Shown here piece by piece: positions 8,202 to 15,940 of a stretch of DNA of 30,402 bases. The stretch's first letter is position 1. Every line of letters begins with the position of its first letter. The DNA comes from CAYVBN01 sp964538565 (GTDB lineage Bacteria > Pseudomonadota > Alphaproteobacteria > Rhizobiales > Xanthobacteraceae). A model generated the notes under the pieces. That model saw only the letters and a list, made by a program, of their open reading frames with translations. It made no database searches and was not told where the DNA came from. Made by a program: the position numbers and the translations under genes. The DNA lies in NCBI GenBank assembly GCA_964538565.1, contig CAZIGW010000208.1, forward strand, positions 1 to 30,402, written 5' to 3'.

Positions 8202-9248
8202 GTGGGACCCAAGTCAATTCGCCGAGTGTTCGCCGCCGGCGCGGCACGCGTCCGCGTCCGGAGCGCCCGAATCGCGGGCGTTTCGATTGTCGTGCTCGCC
8301 GCCTCATGTCTGGTCGGATGGATGCGGCCGGCCACGGCCGACGAGCGCTATCCTTCGCGCCAGATCACCCTGATCGTGCCCTACGCTCCGGGCGGCGTGG
8401 TCGACATGACGGCGCGCCTGCTGGCGGACGGCTTGAAGGACAAATTCCATCAGCCCGTGGTCGTGCTCAACAAGCCCGGCGCCAACGGCATGATCGGGCT
8501 CGCCGAGCTCGTGAAATCGGCGCCCGACGGCTACACGCTGCTGCTCAACAATGACGGCGGCCTCGGCATTCCGCCGGCGGTCGATCCGAACTTCAAGTTC
8601 GATCCCGAGAAGGACTACATGCCGGTCGCCCAGGCGGTCGAGTACGGCGACGTCCTGATCGTCAACAGCAGCCTGCCGGTGAAGACTGTGCCGGAGTTCA
8701 TCGCCTACGCCAAGGCGCATCCGAACCAGCTCAATTTCGGGACGCCCGGCGTGGGCACGCTGCCGCACATCGCCAGCGAACTGTTCATGCACCGTACGGG
8801 CGTGCAAATGGTGCACGTGCCCTACAAGGGGGCGGCGCCGGCGCTGGCGGATCTTATTGCCGGAACCGTGACGATGAACGTGCAGAGCATCCCGACCGCG
8901 CTCGGCCAGATCCACAACGAGCGCATGCGCGTTCTCGCGGTCCTGGGCGACCATCGGCTCGAGCAGCTGCCGGACGTGCCGACGATGCAGGAGAGCGGCG
9001 TACCGGGTTTCGTGCTCAAGAGCTGGCTCGGCGTGTTCGCGCCGGCCGGACTCCCCCGGGGCATCCGCGATACGCTGAGCGACAGCGTGATCGAGATCAT
9101 CAAGCAGCCGAAGATCCAGGAAAAGTTCCGCGTGATCGGCTTCGAACCGATCAGCGCCGATGCGGCGACGTTCTCGAAGGTCTATTATTCCGATATCAAA
9201 CGATGGAAGACCTTTGCGGCCGAGAACGGCATCAAGCTGTCACAATAG
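8202..9248 (+). CDS. TctC/Bug-family tripartite tricarboxylate transporter binding protein
   Basis: 348 aa from the GTG at 8202, with GGGGAGAAAGCC upstream; the frame is open further upstream but only as a shadow of the dioxygenase gene. An N-terminal membrane or signal segment (IAGVSIVVLAASCLVGWM, ending near ATA-DE) indicates periplasmic export. The mature part has the Bug-family hallmarks ITLIVPYAPGGVVDMTAR, NKPGANGMIG, SAPDGYTLLL, and later HVPYKGAAPALADLIAG. These proteins capture carboxylates or aromatic acids for TctAB permeases. No tctA or tctB is in the window, so it is an orphan binding protein that must work with a permease encoded elsewhere or act as a sensor. Confidence 0.93.
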   Translation: MGPKSIRRVFAAGAARVRVRSARIAGVSIVVLAASCLVGWMRPATADERYPSRQITLIVPYAPGGVVDMTARLLADGLKDKFHQPVVVLNKPGANGMIGLAELVKSAPDGYTLLLNNDGGLGIPPAVDPNFKFDPEKDYMPVAQAVEYGDVLIVNSSLPVKTVPEFIAYAKAHPNQLNFGTPGVGTLPHIASELFMHRTGVQMVHVPYKGAAPALADLIAGTVTMNVQSIPTALGQIHNERMRVLAVLGDHRLEQLPDVPTMQESGVPGFVLKSWLGVFAPAGLPRGIRDTLSDSVIEIIKQPKIQEKFRVIGFEPISADAATFSKVYYSDIKRWKTFAAENGIKLSQ

Positions 9249-9313
9249 GGCGGAGCGCCGGATACCGGCCGCAGCCCGCCTCGCGCGCCGGCGGCCTCGA
9301 CGGGAGAATGCGG

Positions 9314-10198
9314 ATGGACGCGGCGGACCTGAGAGTCTTCGAGGCGGTGGCGCGGCTCGGCGGGATGAATCGGGCGGCGCTCGAGCTCAATACCGTCCAG
9401 TCGAACGTCACCGCCCGGATCCGCGCGCTGGAGGAAGAACTCGGCGCCTCGCTGTTCGAGCGCCACAGCCGCGGCGTGACGCTGACCGATGCGGGCCGCC
9501 GGCTCGTCCCCTACGCGACGAAGATCGCCCGGCTCATCGCCGACGCGCGGCGGGCCGTCGAGGACGAAGGGACGCCCGGCGGATCGCTGGTGGTCGGATC
9601 GCTGGAAACGACGGCCGCCATGCGGTTGCCGCCGATCCTGTCGACGTTCGCCGCCACCTATCCGTCGGTGGATCTGGTGCTTGCGACCGGAACCACCTGC
9701 GAGCTGGTCGATCGCGTGCTCGAAGGCCGGCTCGAAGGCGCGTTCGTCTGCGGGCCGGTCCGCCATCCCGACCTGCTGCAGCAGCCGATCTTCCGCGAGG
9801 AACTGACGCTCGCCACCGCGCCCTCGATTCGTGCGGGGGACGACGCATTCGCCAGGGGCGATCTGAGGATCGTGGTTCTGCGCGCGGGTTGTTCCTATCG
9901 TCAGCGCCTGGAAGACATGCTGGGGCGCCGCGGCGTGATCGGCTGGCGGGTGCTCGAGTTCGGCACGGTCGACGCCATTCTCGGCTGCGTGGCCGCCGGC
10001 CTCGGCGTTACGCTGCTGCCGAAGGCGATTCTCGATGAGCCCGCGCGCCAGGGCCGCATCGCCATGCATCGGGTTCCATCCGAGGAAGCCCTGGTCGACA
10101 CGGTCTTCGTCCGCCGTCACGACGGTTTCGTCTCCAGTGCGCTCAAGGCGCTGCTTGCATGCGCCCGCCCGGCCGAAGTCGCCCAAGCGGCGGAGTGA
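9314..10198 (+). CDS. LysR-family transcriptional regulator
   Basis: 294 aa. Of the two close ATGs (9308 and 9314), the second has the better spacing from GGGAG. The winged helix-turn-helix covers residues 1-60: DLRVFEAVARLGGMNRAA, then QSNVTARIRALEEELGASLF and HSRGVTLTDAGRRL, all matching the LysR consensus. The substrate-binding domain follows (GSLVVGSLETTAAMRLPPIL). It closes the plus-strand catabolic/transport set and probably controls it in response to a pathway intermediate. LysR genes are often divergent from their targets; here it is co-oriented and downstream, so the target promoter could be the 3182-3348 divergent region, which is a guess. Confidence 0.93.
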   Translation: MDAADLRVFEAVARLGGMNRAALELNTVQSNVTARIRALEEELGASLFERHSRGVTLTDAGRRLVPYATKIARLIADARRAVEDEGTPGGSLVVGSLETTAAMRLPPILSTFAATYPSVDLVLATGTTCELVDRVLEGRLEGAFVCGPVRHPDLLQQPIFREELTLATAPSIRAGDDAFARGDLRIVVLRAGCSYRQRLEDMLGRRGVIGWRVLEFGTVDAILGCVAAGLGVTLLPKAILDEPARQGRIAMHRVPSEEALVDTVFVRRHDGFVSSALKALLACARPAEVAQAAE

Positions 10199-10300
10199 CC
10201 CGCCTGCTATCGCTGCAGCAGATCGCTGCGATCATTTAATTCCGTTTCTCGCACGCTTCGATCCGTCCTAGTCCTCCGTCGCGAACACGCGGAGCCAGGG

Positions 10301-11527
10301 ATGTCACGGAGCCTCGCACATGAGGATTTTCACCACTTGCGATCGCTGCATGCGGCCTTTGCCGGCTGCAGCGCGAGCTTCGTCGGGATCGGGCTTGCGC
10401 GCTTCGCCTACACCCCGCTCATTCCGCCTCTGATCGAAAACCACTGGCTTTCGGCCGCGGCGGCCGGGTACATCGGGGCCGCGAACCTCGTGGGCTATCT
10501 GGCCGGCGCGTGGCTCGCACCGAACTTCGCTCGGCCCGTGGGAGCGCCCGCCGTTCTGCGCGGCATGATGCTGCTCGCGGTTCTGAGCTTCTTTGCCTGC
10601 GCGATCCCGCTCTCCGTTCCCTGGCTGCTCGCCTGGCGTTTCGCTTCGGGCCTTGCCGGCGGCGTCCTGATGGCGCTAGCGGCCCCGACGATCCTGCCGC
10701 ACGTCGAGGCCGCTCGGCGCGGGCTCGTTGGCGGCATCGTGTTCGCCGGTGTCGGCTTGGGGGTTGTGGTCTCCGGCACGCTCGTGCCGCTGCTCCTGCG
10801 CATCGGCCTGGTCGAAACCTGGTCCGCCTTCGGCGCCGTCTCCTTCGTGCTCGCCATCCTGTCCTGGACCGGGTGGCCGCATCCGCGCGCGCAGACATCG
10901 CCCGGACGCCACGGTGTGTCGTGCCGCAGGGCAGCCGCTCGCCGAGCCCTGAGCGTCGTCAACCTCGAATACGCGCTCAATGCCGCCGCCCTCGTGCCGC
11001 ACATGATCTTTCTGGTCGATTTCATTGTCCGGGGGCTCGGTCGCGACCTGACGGCGGGCGCCTGGCATTGGATGCTGTTCGGGATCGGGGCGATTGTCGG
11101 GCCGCTCGTTCTCGGTCCGACGGGCGCCCGTCTGGGCTACCGGTTGACGCTGCGCGTCTCGCTGCTGCTCGAATGCCTGGCGATCGGACTTCCGGCGCTC
11201 GATTCCGGACCGGCCGCCCTCGCCCTGTCGAGTCTCGCGGTCGGCGCATTCGTCACCGGGATCGTTCCGATCGTGCTCGGCTGCGTTCACGAGCTCGTCG
11301 TCGATGAAGCGACCCGGCGGCTGGGCTGGAGCCGCGCGACAGTGGCCTTCGCGATCGGTCAGGCGGCGGCCGGCTACGGCTTCTCGTTGCTGTTCGCCCG
11401 CTTCGCGGCCGAGAGGTGGGCCTACCAGATGCTGTTCGCGCTCGCCGCCGCCGTCGTACTTGTCGCGTTCGCGATTGACCTTCTCTTCGCCACGATGCGC
11501 TCGCCCGACCGGCGGGGCGCCACCTGA
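10301..11527 (+). CDS. MFS transporter, YbfB/YjiJ family
   Basis: 408 aa with about twelve hydrophobic segments and no signal peptide. The first helix contains FVGIGLARFAYTPLIPPLI, which is characteristic of the YbfB/YjiJ branch of the major facilitator superfamily. A central basic loop (about residues 200-220, rich in Arg, Ser and His) separates two six-helix halves. The ATG at 10301 follows GGAGCCAGGG. It is 102 bases after the LysR gene and 21 bases before the GST-like gene, so it is probably cotranscribed with the latter. Substrate and direction are unknown; export of a metabolite or toxic intermediate is possible. Confidence 0.88.
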   Translation: MSRSLAHEDFHHLRSLHAAFAGCSASFVGIGLARFAYTPLIPPLIENHWLSAAAAGYIGAANLVGYLAGAWLAPNFARPVGAPAVLRGMMLLAVLSFFACAIPLSVPWLLAWRFASGLAGGVLMALAAPTILPHVEAARRGLVGGIVFAGVGLGVVVSGTLVPLLLRIGLVETWSAFGAVSFVLAILSWTGWPHPRAQTSPGRHGVSCRRAAARRALSVVNLEYALNAAALVPHMIFLVDFIVRGLGRDLTAGAWHWMLFGIGAIVGPLVLGPTGARLGYRLTLRVSLLLECLAIGLPALDSGPAALALSSLAVGAFVTGIVPIVLGCVHELVVDEATRRLGWSRATVAFAIGQAAAGYGFSLLFARFAAERWAYQMLFALAAAVVLVAFAIDLLFATMRSPDRRGAT

Positions 11528-11548
11528 CCTCTGCCGAACGAGGATTCC

Positions 11549-12133
11549 ATGAAACTCTATTGCAATCGTCCCTCGCCCTACGCCCGCAAGGTGCTGGTGT
11601 TCGCCCACGAGAAGGGTCTCGTGGATCGCCTGCAACTCCACGACGCCGATCCGTGGAGCGACCCGCCCGATCTCCTGGCGGTGACCCCGATCGGTAAGCT
11701 CCCGGCGCTCGTCACCGACGACGGCATCCTGATCACGGAGAGCACCAGCATCTGCGAGTATCTCGACCGCCTCGAGCCGTCGCATTCGCTGATCGGACCG
11801 GACTGGACCGATACGACGGCGCGTGCCGCGCTTGCGCACGGGCTCATGGACGCGGCGTTCGGAATGGTGATCGAAGCCCGCCGGCCCGCGGAACGCCGCT
11901 GGGATGCGTGGACCGAGCGCCAGCGCCGGGCGATCGACCGGAGCTTGGGCCATTTCGCGATCCGCGACAGCCGATTCGATTTCGGCGACGTCGTTCTGGC
12001 CTGCGCCTTGGCCTACATGGACTTCCGCCTGGCCCAGATCGAATGGCGCAGCGCGCGCCCGGATCTCGCCCGCTGGCTCGACCGTGTCAAAGCGCGGCCG
12101 TCCATGCAGGCGACGGCGCCGGATCGCCCCTGA
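11549..12133 (+). CDS. Glutathione S-transferase family protein
   Basis: 194 aa, ATG at 11549 with GAGGA upstream. The thioredoxin-like N-domain begins MKLYCNRPSPYARKVLVF, where the SPYARKV stretch is the usual active-site region. It continues with TPIGKLPALVTDDG and ITESTSICEYLD, the glutathione-binding cis-Pro and ES motifs. The C-terminal helical domain (about residues 90-190) is short. Members conjugate, reduce or isomerise electrophiles with glutathione; in aromatic catabolic loci they can isomerise ring-cleavage products such as maleylpyruvate. That role is possible here but not shown. It ends convergently 35 bases from the histidine kinase gene. Confidence 0.9.
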   Translation: MKLYCNRPSPYARKVLVFAHEKGLVDRLQLHDADPWSDPPDLLAVTPIGKLPALVTDDGILITESTSICEYLDRLEPSHSLIGPDWTDTTARAALAHGLMDAAFGMVIEARRPAERRWDAWTERQRRAIDRSLGHFAIRDSRFDFGDVVLACALAYMDFRLAQIEWRSARPDLARWLDRVKARPSMQATAPDRP

Positions 12134-12145
12134 GGCCGATCCGGC
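12118..12145. terminator. Hairpin between convergent GST and kinase genes
   Basis: GCCGGATCG (12118-12126) and CGATCCGGC (12137-12145) form a perfect nine-base-pair stem with a ten-base loop that includes the GST stop codon. No T-tract follows on either strand, so it may be a weak bidirectional terminator or an RNA-end stabiliser rather than a classical intrinsic terminator. Confidence 0.35.
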
Positions 12146-12168
12146 CTGGCGGGGAGCACCTGTCGGCT

Positions 12169-13764
12169 TCAGGAGGAAGGCGGGGCGGAGGGCACACGGG
12201 CGCGTACCGGCCAGCGCTCGTGCGTGAGCGGAATGACCAGCTCCGCGTGCAACCCGCCGGGCTGGAACGATGTACGCACCTCGCCGTTGAGCTGCCGCTC
12301 GATCACCATTGTGACGAGCTTCGAGCCGAAGCCCGGCCGTCGCGGCCGTCGTGCCGGCGGCCCGTTCCTCTCCGCCCAATTGAACGTCAGGGTGGCGCCG
12401 CGATCGGTCCGGCCGACCGACCATGACAGTTCGAGCCGCCCTTCCGGCCGCGAAAGGCTGCCATACTTGCTCGCGTTGGTCGCAAGCTCGTGGACGGCGG
12501 CGCTGAGGCTGAAGGATGGATCGGGTTCGAGGAACACGTCCGGCCCGTTGAATGAGACGCGTTCGAGATAGGGCGCGAGCAGGGCGCGCAACAGGTCCAT
12601 CAAGGACGTGGACTTCCAGCCTCCCTCCGTGATGAGCCGATGCGCGCTGGCAAGCGCCAGGACGCGCGCTTCGTACTTGGCGACGAGATCGGGGATGTTC
12701 TTCGAGTTTCTTGCCGTCTGCGAGAACAACGCCAGCAACTGGGAAAACAGGTTTCCGGAGCGATGACGCAATTCGCGGATCATCAGCTCCTGGCGCTGTT
12801 CCATCTGCCGCCGCTGGATGGCTCCGGCCACCACGTTCGCGACCGCGAACAGGAACGAGATGTCGCGCTCGCCGAACAGGCGCTTCCTGCGCGTGTGAAC
12901 AGTGAGAACGCCGTAGGCGCGTCCGTCGCGCCCCGCGATCGTCACGCTCATGCTGCTGACGATGTCGTGTTCGAGCAGCACACCCGGAACGCCGAACCGC
13001 GTCTCCTTGGCAAAGTCCTCGACCACGACCGGCCCTCCGGTCGAGAGCGTATAGCCCGACTGGGAATTGAGCCCCGTGGGGATATGCGTCGCCCCGATGA
13101 TGCCCGGCTTCCAGCCGACTCCGGCCCGCATCAGGAGTTCGGCGTCGCCCGGGATCAGTTCGAGGACGGTGGCGAAATCGACCTGCAGCGTTTCGGCAAC
13201 CGTGTGGACGACCTCGTCCAGCAGCCGCTCGAGATCGGTTTCGGCGAGGGCGCGCTCGCCGAGCCGCGAAATGGCCTCCTGTTGGGCGATGCGGTCGCGC
13301 AGCTCGCCTTCGAGCACCATGCGTTCGGTGATGTCCTGACACACCCCCTGCACGCGCACCGGAACTCCCTGCTCGACGATCACAACGCCGAATGCTTCGA
13401 TCCAGCGCTCGTCGTGCTCGGCGCTCTGCGGAATGCGATAGCGCACCCGGTAGTTCTCGTGCGTCTGGAGGGTCCGGGTGATCGCCGCCCGGATCGCCGC
13501 CCGGTCGTCGGGATGGATGTTCTTCTCGAACCTCGCCAGGCTTCCATCGAAGCTCGCCGGTGGCAGACGGTGGATCTCGGCGAGGTTGGTGGACCATTCG
13601 ATGCGGTTGGTCCGGACGTCCCAGGTCCACAACCCGATGCGTCCCGCCTCCAGCGCGTGCCGCGCCGAAGCAGGATCGGGAAAAAATCCGGCCTTGTTCG
13701 CGTGTTCCGGACCGCCCGTGCCGGCCTTGCGGGTTCGACCGCCTGAATCGGAGACCTTGTCCAT
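12169..13764 (-). CDS. HWE-type sensor histidine kinase with PAS and GAF domains
   Basis: 531 aa from the ATG at 13764. A PAS domain (about residues 36-150) contains IGLWTWDVRTNRIEWS and ends GVCQDITER; a GAF domain (about 165-318) follows. The HWE phosphoacceptor box is IRELRHRSGNLFSQ with H334. The N-box is VHELATNASKYGSLS (E426, N430), the W-x-E signature is W463-A-E465, and the G-box is PGFGSKL. No transmembrane segment is seen, so it is a cytoplasmic sensor. HWE/HisKA_2 kinases are the known phosphodonors of PhyR, and phyR lies about 1.3 kb away on the same strand, making this a likely input kinase for the general stress response. A strong AAGGAGGT at 13818-13825 precedes an in-frame CTG at 13809, a possible alternative start adding 15 residues. 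Confidence 0.9.
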   Translation of the reverse strand: MDKVSDSGGRTRKAGTGGPEHANKAGFFPDPASARHALEAGRIGLWTWDVRTNRIEWSTNLAEIHRLPPASFDGSLARFEKNIHPDDRAAIRAAITRTLQTHENYRVRYRIPQSAEHDERWIEAFGVVIVEQGVPVRVQGVCQDITERMVLEGELRDRIAQQEAISRLGERALAETDLERLLDEVVHTVAETLQVDFATVLELIPGDAELLMRAGVGWKPGIIGATHIPTGLNSQSGYTLSTGGPVVVEDFAKETRFGVPGVLLEHDIVSSMSVTIAGRDGRAYGVLTVHTRRKRLFGERDISFLFAVANVVAGAIQRRQMEQRQELMIRELRHRSGNLFSQLLALFSQTARNSKNIPDLVAKYEARVLALASAHRLITEGGWKSTSLMDLLRALLAPYLERVSFNGPDVFLEPDPSFSLSAAVHELATNASKYGSLSRPEGRLELSWSVGRTDRGATLTFNWAERNGPPARRPRRPGFGSKLVTMVIERQLNGEVRTSFQPGGLHAELVIPLTHERWPVRARVPSAPPSS

Positions 13765-13961
13765 CACCCGATCGCCTTCATGTCGGCGATTGTTGATCGA
13801 AACGAACAGCGGCGTCCACCTCCTTCGTCCGCGAATCGACCGAGCATGCACCATCATCGTCGCGCGAAGGCAGAAACGCGACCGAAGGAACTCTCGGCAC
13901 GAAATTCGAAGAACGGTAAGGGAGGGTTCGCGATGCGATGCGATGCGTGCGAGGGACCGAA

Positions 13962-14513
13962 TCAGAACGTCAGGGCGGCGACGGCCGAGTCCTGGCTCTT
14001 CGCGGCCAGGCAGCGGCTGGGCAATCGCGCAAGCGCCGGATCCGACATGGGGCTGAACATCGGATCGCAACCGGGCAGGAGTCTCGGTGGGGTGAGCTTT
14101 CTGTCCGGCGAGGGCGACCGGAGCGCATCCGGCTTCGGTTCCGGCACGGCGTCCTCTGCGGTGCGGAGCGTCATTTCCGGAATCGCCACGTCTCTTGCGA
14201 CGATCGTCATCGCCCGGCGGGGATTCGTCTTGAACAGGATGCGCCCGGCGCGATCGCGATAGACCACGACACCGCGGCGGCCGATCACCTCGACCGATGC
14301 GATCTGCGGCCGGACGGGCGCCGAGATCACCGCAGGGGGCAGCCGGTCGCTCTTATGCTGCCGTTCGACCCGCGGAGTCGGTCGAGCCGTTTCGATCGGT
14401 GTCACGGCCCCGTCCCTGGTCGGGCTGGCACCGGCATGGAGCGTGAGAAAGCCCGCGATCAATCCGGCCGGAACGCACACTCCGGCAGTGAGGTATGAAA
14501 TGGTCTGGGGCAT
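13962..14513 (-). CDS. Exported or membrane-anchored protein of unknown function, probable stress-regulon member
   Basis: 183 aa from the ATG at 14513; an in-frame ATG at 14705 exists but would lie upstream of the predicted promoter. The N-terminus has one hydrophobic segment (TAGVCVPAGLIAGFLTLHAG) that may be a signal peptide or anchor. A central segment IGRRGVVVYRDRAGRILFKT looks like a short beta-rich domain, and the C-terminus has LPGCDPMFSPMSDP with two cysteines (GCD and SRC) that could pair outside the cytoplasm. I recall similar unnamed proteins in Bradyrhizobium-type genomes, but no function. A perfect EcfG-type promoter lies about 80 bases upstream, so induction by general stress is likely. 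It lies between the HWE kinase gene and phyR on the same strand. Confidence 0.75.
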   Translation of the reverse strand: MPQTISYLTAGVCVPAGLIAGFLTLHAGASPTRDGAVTPIETARPTPRVERQHKSDRLPPAVISAPVRPQIASVEVIGRRGVVVYRDRAGRILFKTNPRRAMTIVARDVAIPEMTLRTAEDAVPEPKPDALRSPSPDRKLTPPRLLPGCDPMFSPMSDPALARLPSRCLAAKSQDSAVAALTF

Positions 14514-14602
14514 CGCTCGTCCGTCCCACCGCACGAGGCTGACTGTTCGATGGCCCCGACGAACTCTATACCCGAACGTTCTGGAGCCGCAGGTGAAAAT
14601 CC

Positions 14603-14627
14603 AACGTGTGGATGCAACGAAGGTTCC
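14603..14627 (-). promoter_or_regulatory. EcfG-type promoter for the unknown gene 13962-14513
   Basis: On the minus strand GGAAC (14627-14623) and CGTT (14606-14603) are separated by exactly 16 bases, an exact match to the EcfG consensus GGAAC-N16/17-CGTT. The predicted start site near 14596 leaves a leader of about 80 bases before the ATG at 14513. Confidence 0.8.
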
Positions 14628-14782
14628 TGTGCCCGGCGATCGATGAAGCGCGTGCCGCGATGGAACTTCACTCCGGTTGCACCAGGAAGGCGTTTTTCTG
14701 CTCACGAACAGAAACTCGCTATCTGTTCGACGCGGATCGTGGCGGGGCCCGGAATTTCACGAAGAAAATCTGCTGACGTCGA

Positions 14783-14807
14783 GGAACCAATGAATGCGTC
14801 GGGCATT
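14783..14807 (+). promoter_or_regulatory. EcfG-like promoter upstream of candidate small RNA
   Basis: GGAAC (14783-14787), a 16-base spacer, then CATT (14804-14807). The -35 is exact and the -10 has one mismatch to CGTT. Transcription would begin near 14814, just ahead of the two stem-loops of the candidate small RNA. Confidence 0.45.
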
Positions 14808-14813
14808 GTCCTT

Positions 14814-14900
14814 GCAACCGGCCCTTCTTACCCCTCCCCCCGTGCTAGGCCGGCCTGAGCGCAGCCGATAGGTTCGGTCGGCTGCGCTCATTTATTTTTG
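14814..14900 (+). ncRNA. Candidate stress-induced small RNA with C/U-rich loop
   Basis: The inferred transcript of about 85 nt has two stem-loops. The first pairs CCGGCC (14818-14823) with GGCCGG (14848-14853) and exposes a 24-base loop whose core CCCCTCCCCCC (14831-14841) is complementary to purine-rich Shine-Dalgarno sequences. The second is a perfect 13-base-pair terminator hairpin followed by a T-rich tail. Alphaproteobacterial trans-acting small RNAs with C/U-rich loops that pair with ribosome binding sites have this layout, and some are under stress sigma factors. No open reading frame with a ribosome binding site fits. The call rests on structure and promoter context only; I do not recognise it as a named RNA family. 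Confidence 0.5.
14856..14900 (+). terminator. Strong intrinsic terminator
   Basis: TGAGCGCAGCCGA (14856-14868) and TCGGCTGCGCTCA (14878-14890) form a perfect 13-base-pair stem with a nine-base loop, followed by TTTATTTTTG. The T-tract is only on the plus strand, so it ends a rightward transcript. Yet the annotated neighbours 13962-14513 and phyR are both on the minus strand, which points to an unannotated RNA gene just upstream. Confidence 0.85.
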
Positions 14901-15099
14901 GCAGTGCGACATGGTCTCGGCGGCTCAACACGAAGGCGCGCGGCCGCCATTCTCGGTTCCGCTCGCGCGGGCGCCCACTCCCCTCCCTGAGCGCAGGCGG
15001 CGCGGGACCCCCGGCATGGAGCACCCGCGCCGCGGCAATCCCGCCGGGCGGGGCTGGGGCGGGTCGGGCCGGAAAAGAAACCCTCAGGTGGGCCGGGCC

Positions 15100-15903
15100 C
15101 TAGCTGGCGCGCCGCTCGCGCGGCCGGGCGTTGCGCTCGAAGAAGAGCGCCTGGCTGGCGATCGCTGAAACCATTGCGGGCTGGAAAGGTTTTGCAATCA
15201 GGAAGGCCGGCTCCGGCCGCTCTCCAGTGAGGAATCGCTCCGGGTACGCGGTGATAAAGATGACCGGCACCTCGAAGGAGCGGAGCAACTCGTTGACGGC
15301 GTCGAGCCCGGAGCTGCCGTCCGCGAGCTGAATGTCGGCGAGGATCAATCCCGGCCGACGCGCACGCGCGATGGCCACGGCTTCGGCGTGCGTGCGTGCG
15401 ATCCCGATGACCCGGTGGCCGAGGTTTTCGACCAGGGCCTCGAGGTCCATGGCAATGAAGGTCTCGTCCTCGATGATCAGCACGTCGGTCGCGATCTCGG
15501 CGGCGAGCTCGCGGCCCGACTCCTCGACCAGTGCGCGCAAGGTCTGCACGTCGCATTCGAGGATGTCGGCAGCGTCCTCCTCGGAGAAGCCTTCGAGCGC
15601 CACCAGCAGGAAGGCCTGGCGGGGACGGGGAGTGATATGGGACAGGCGCTGTTCCGGGGCCGGCAGCACGCCGGCCGCGCCCGCGATGCCGCCGTTGAGG
15701 GCGACGGAGTTCCAGATCCGGCTGAACAGCCGGTAGAGAGCCACGCGGGGGCCGCTGACGCCTGCCAGGATGCTCGGATCTTCGATCAATGCCTCCAACG
15801 TCGCCGCCACGTAGGCGTCGCCGGACGCCTGACTTCCCGTCAGGGCTCTGGCGTACCTCCGCAGAAATGGCAGGTGCTGGGCCACGGCTTGAGACGTTGG
15901 CAC
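15100..15903 (-). CDS. phyR: PhyR, general stress response anti-anti-sigma response regulator
   Basis: 267 aa from a GTG at 15903, preceded by GGGAGGG and placed about 30 bases after a perfect EcfG-type promoter; the longer frame to 16140 would start upstream of that promoter. Residues 1-130 form the sigma-factor-like domain (HLPFLRRYARALTG, then SHITPRPRQAFLLVALEGFSEEDAADIL). Residues 138-255 form the receiver domain, with E145/D146, phosphoacceptor D190 (ILADIQLADG), the FITAYPERFL stretch of the FAT-GUY receiver subgroup, and a conserved Lys in LIAKPF. When phosphorylated by HWE-type kinases, PhyR binds NepR through the sigma-like domain and frees EcfG. It is divergent from nepR-ecfG. Confidence 0.96.
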   Translation of the reverse strand: MPTSQAVAQHLPFLRRYARALTGSQASGDAYVAATLEALIEDPSILAGVSGPRVALYRLFSRIWNSVALNGGIAGAAGVLPAPEQRLSHITPRPRQAFLLVALEGFSEEDAADILECDVQTLRALVEESGRELAAEIATDVLIIEDETFIAMDLEALVENLGHRVIGIARTHAEAVAIARARRPGLILADIQLADGSSGLDAVNELLRSFEVPVIFITAYPERFLTGERPEPAFLIAKPFQPAMVSAIASQALFFERNARPRERRAS

Positions 15904-15940
15904 GAATCCCTCCCGTTCTCGTGTTCCCGGATAAATCCTT

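Larger units (their letters stand above)
14514..15099. other. 586-base stretch without a protein gene between the unknown protein and phyR
   Basis: This stretch holds a minus-strand EcfG-type promoter (14603-14627), a plus-strand candidate small RNA with an EcfG-like promoter (14783-14807), and a strong plus-strand terminator. The remaining 14905-15099 is very GC-rich downstream sequence of phyR in which I see no gene and no convincing terminator for phyR. The plus-strand open frame 14550-14858 has no ribosome binding site or family resemblance and is not called. Confidence 0.6.

Noticed and set aside
10209..10240. Short hairpin (GCAGC/GCTGC) after the LysR gene as a terminator.
   Set aside because: Only five strong base pairs and no continuous T-tract.
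10676..13630. A 984-codon minus-strand open frame.
   Set aside because: It crosses the MFS, GST and kinase genes in a non-coding frame; the composition is Arg/Gly/Pro-rich without any domain. High GC makes such long shadow frames common.
13896..13925. A plus-strand GGAAC near 13896 as a further EcfG promoter.
   Set aside because: No CGTT-like element lies 16-17 bases downstream, and no plus-strand gene follows.
14550..14858. Plus-strand frame of 102 codons ending at the strong terminator.
   Set aside because: No ribosome binding site, low-complexity Ser/Arg/Pro-rich product, and it starts before the predicted promoter; a small RNA explains the terminator better.
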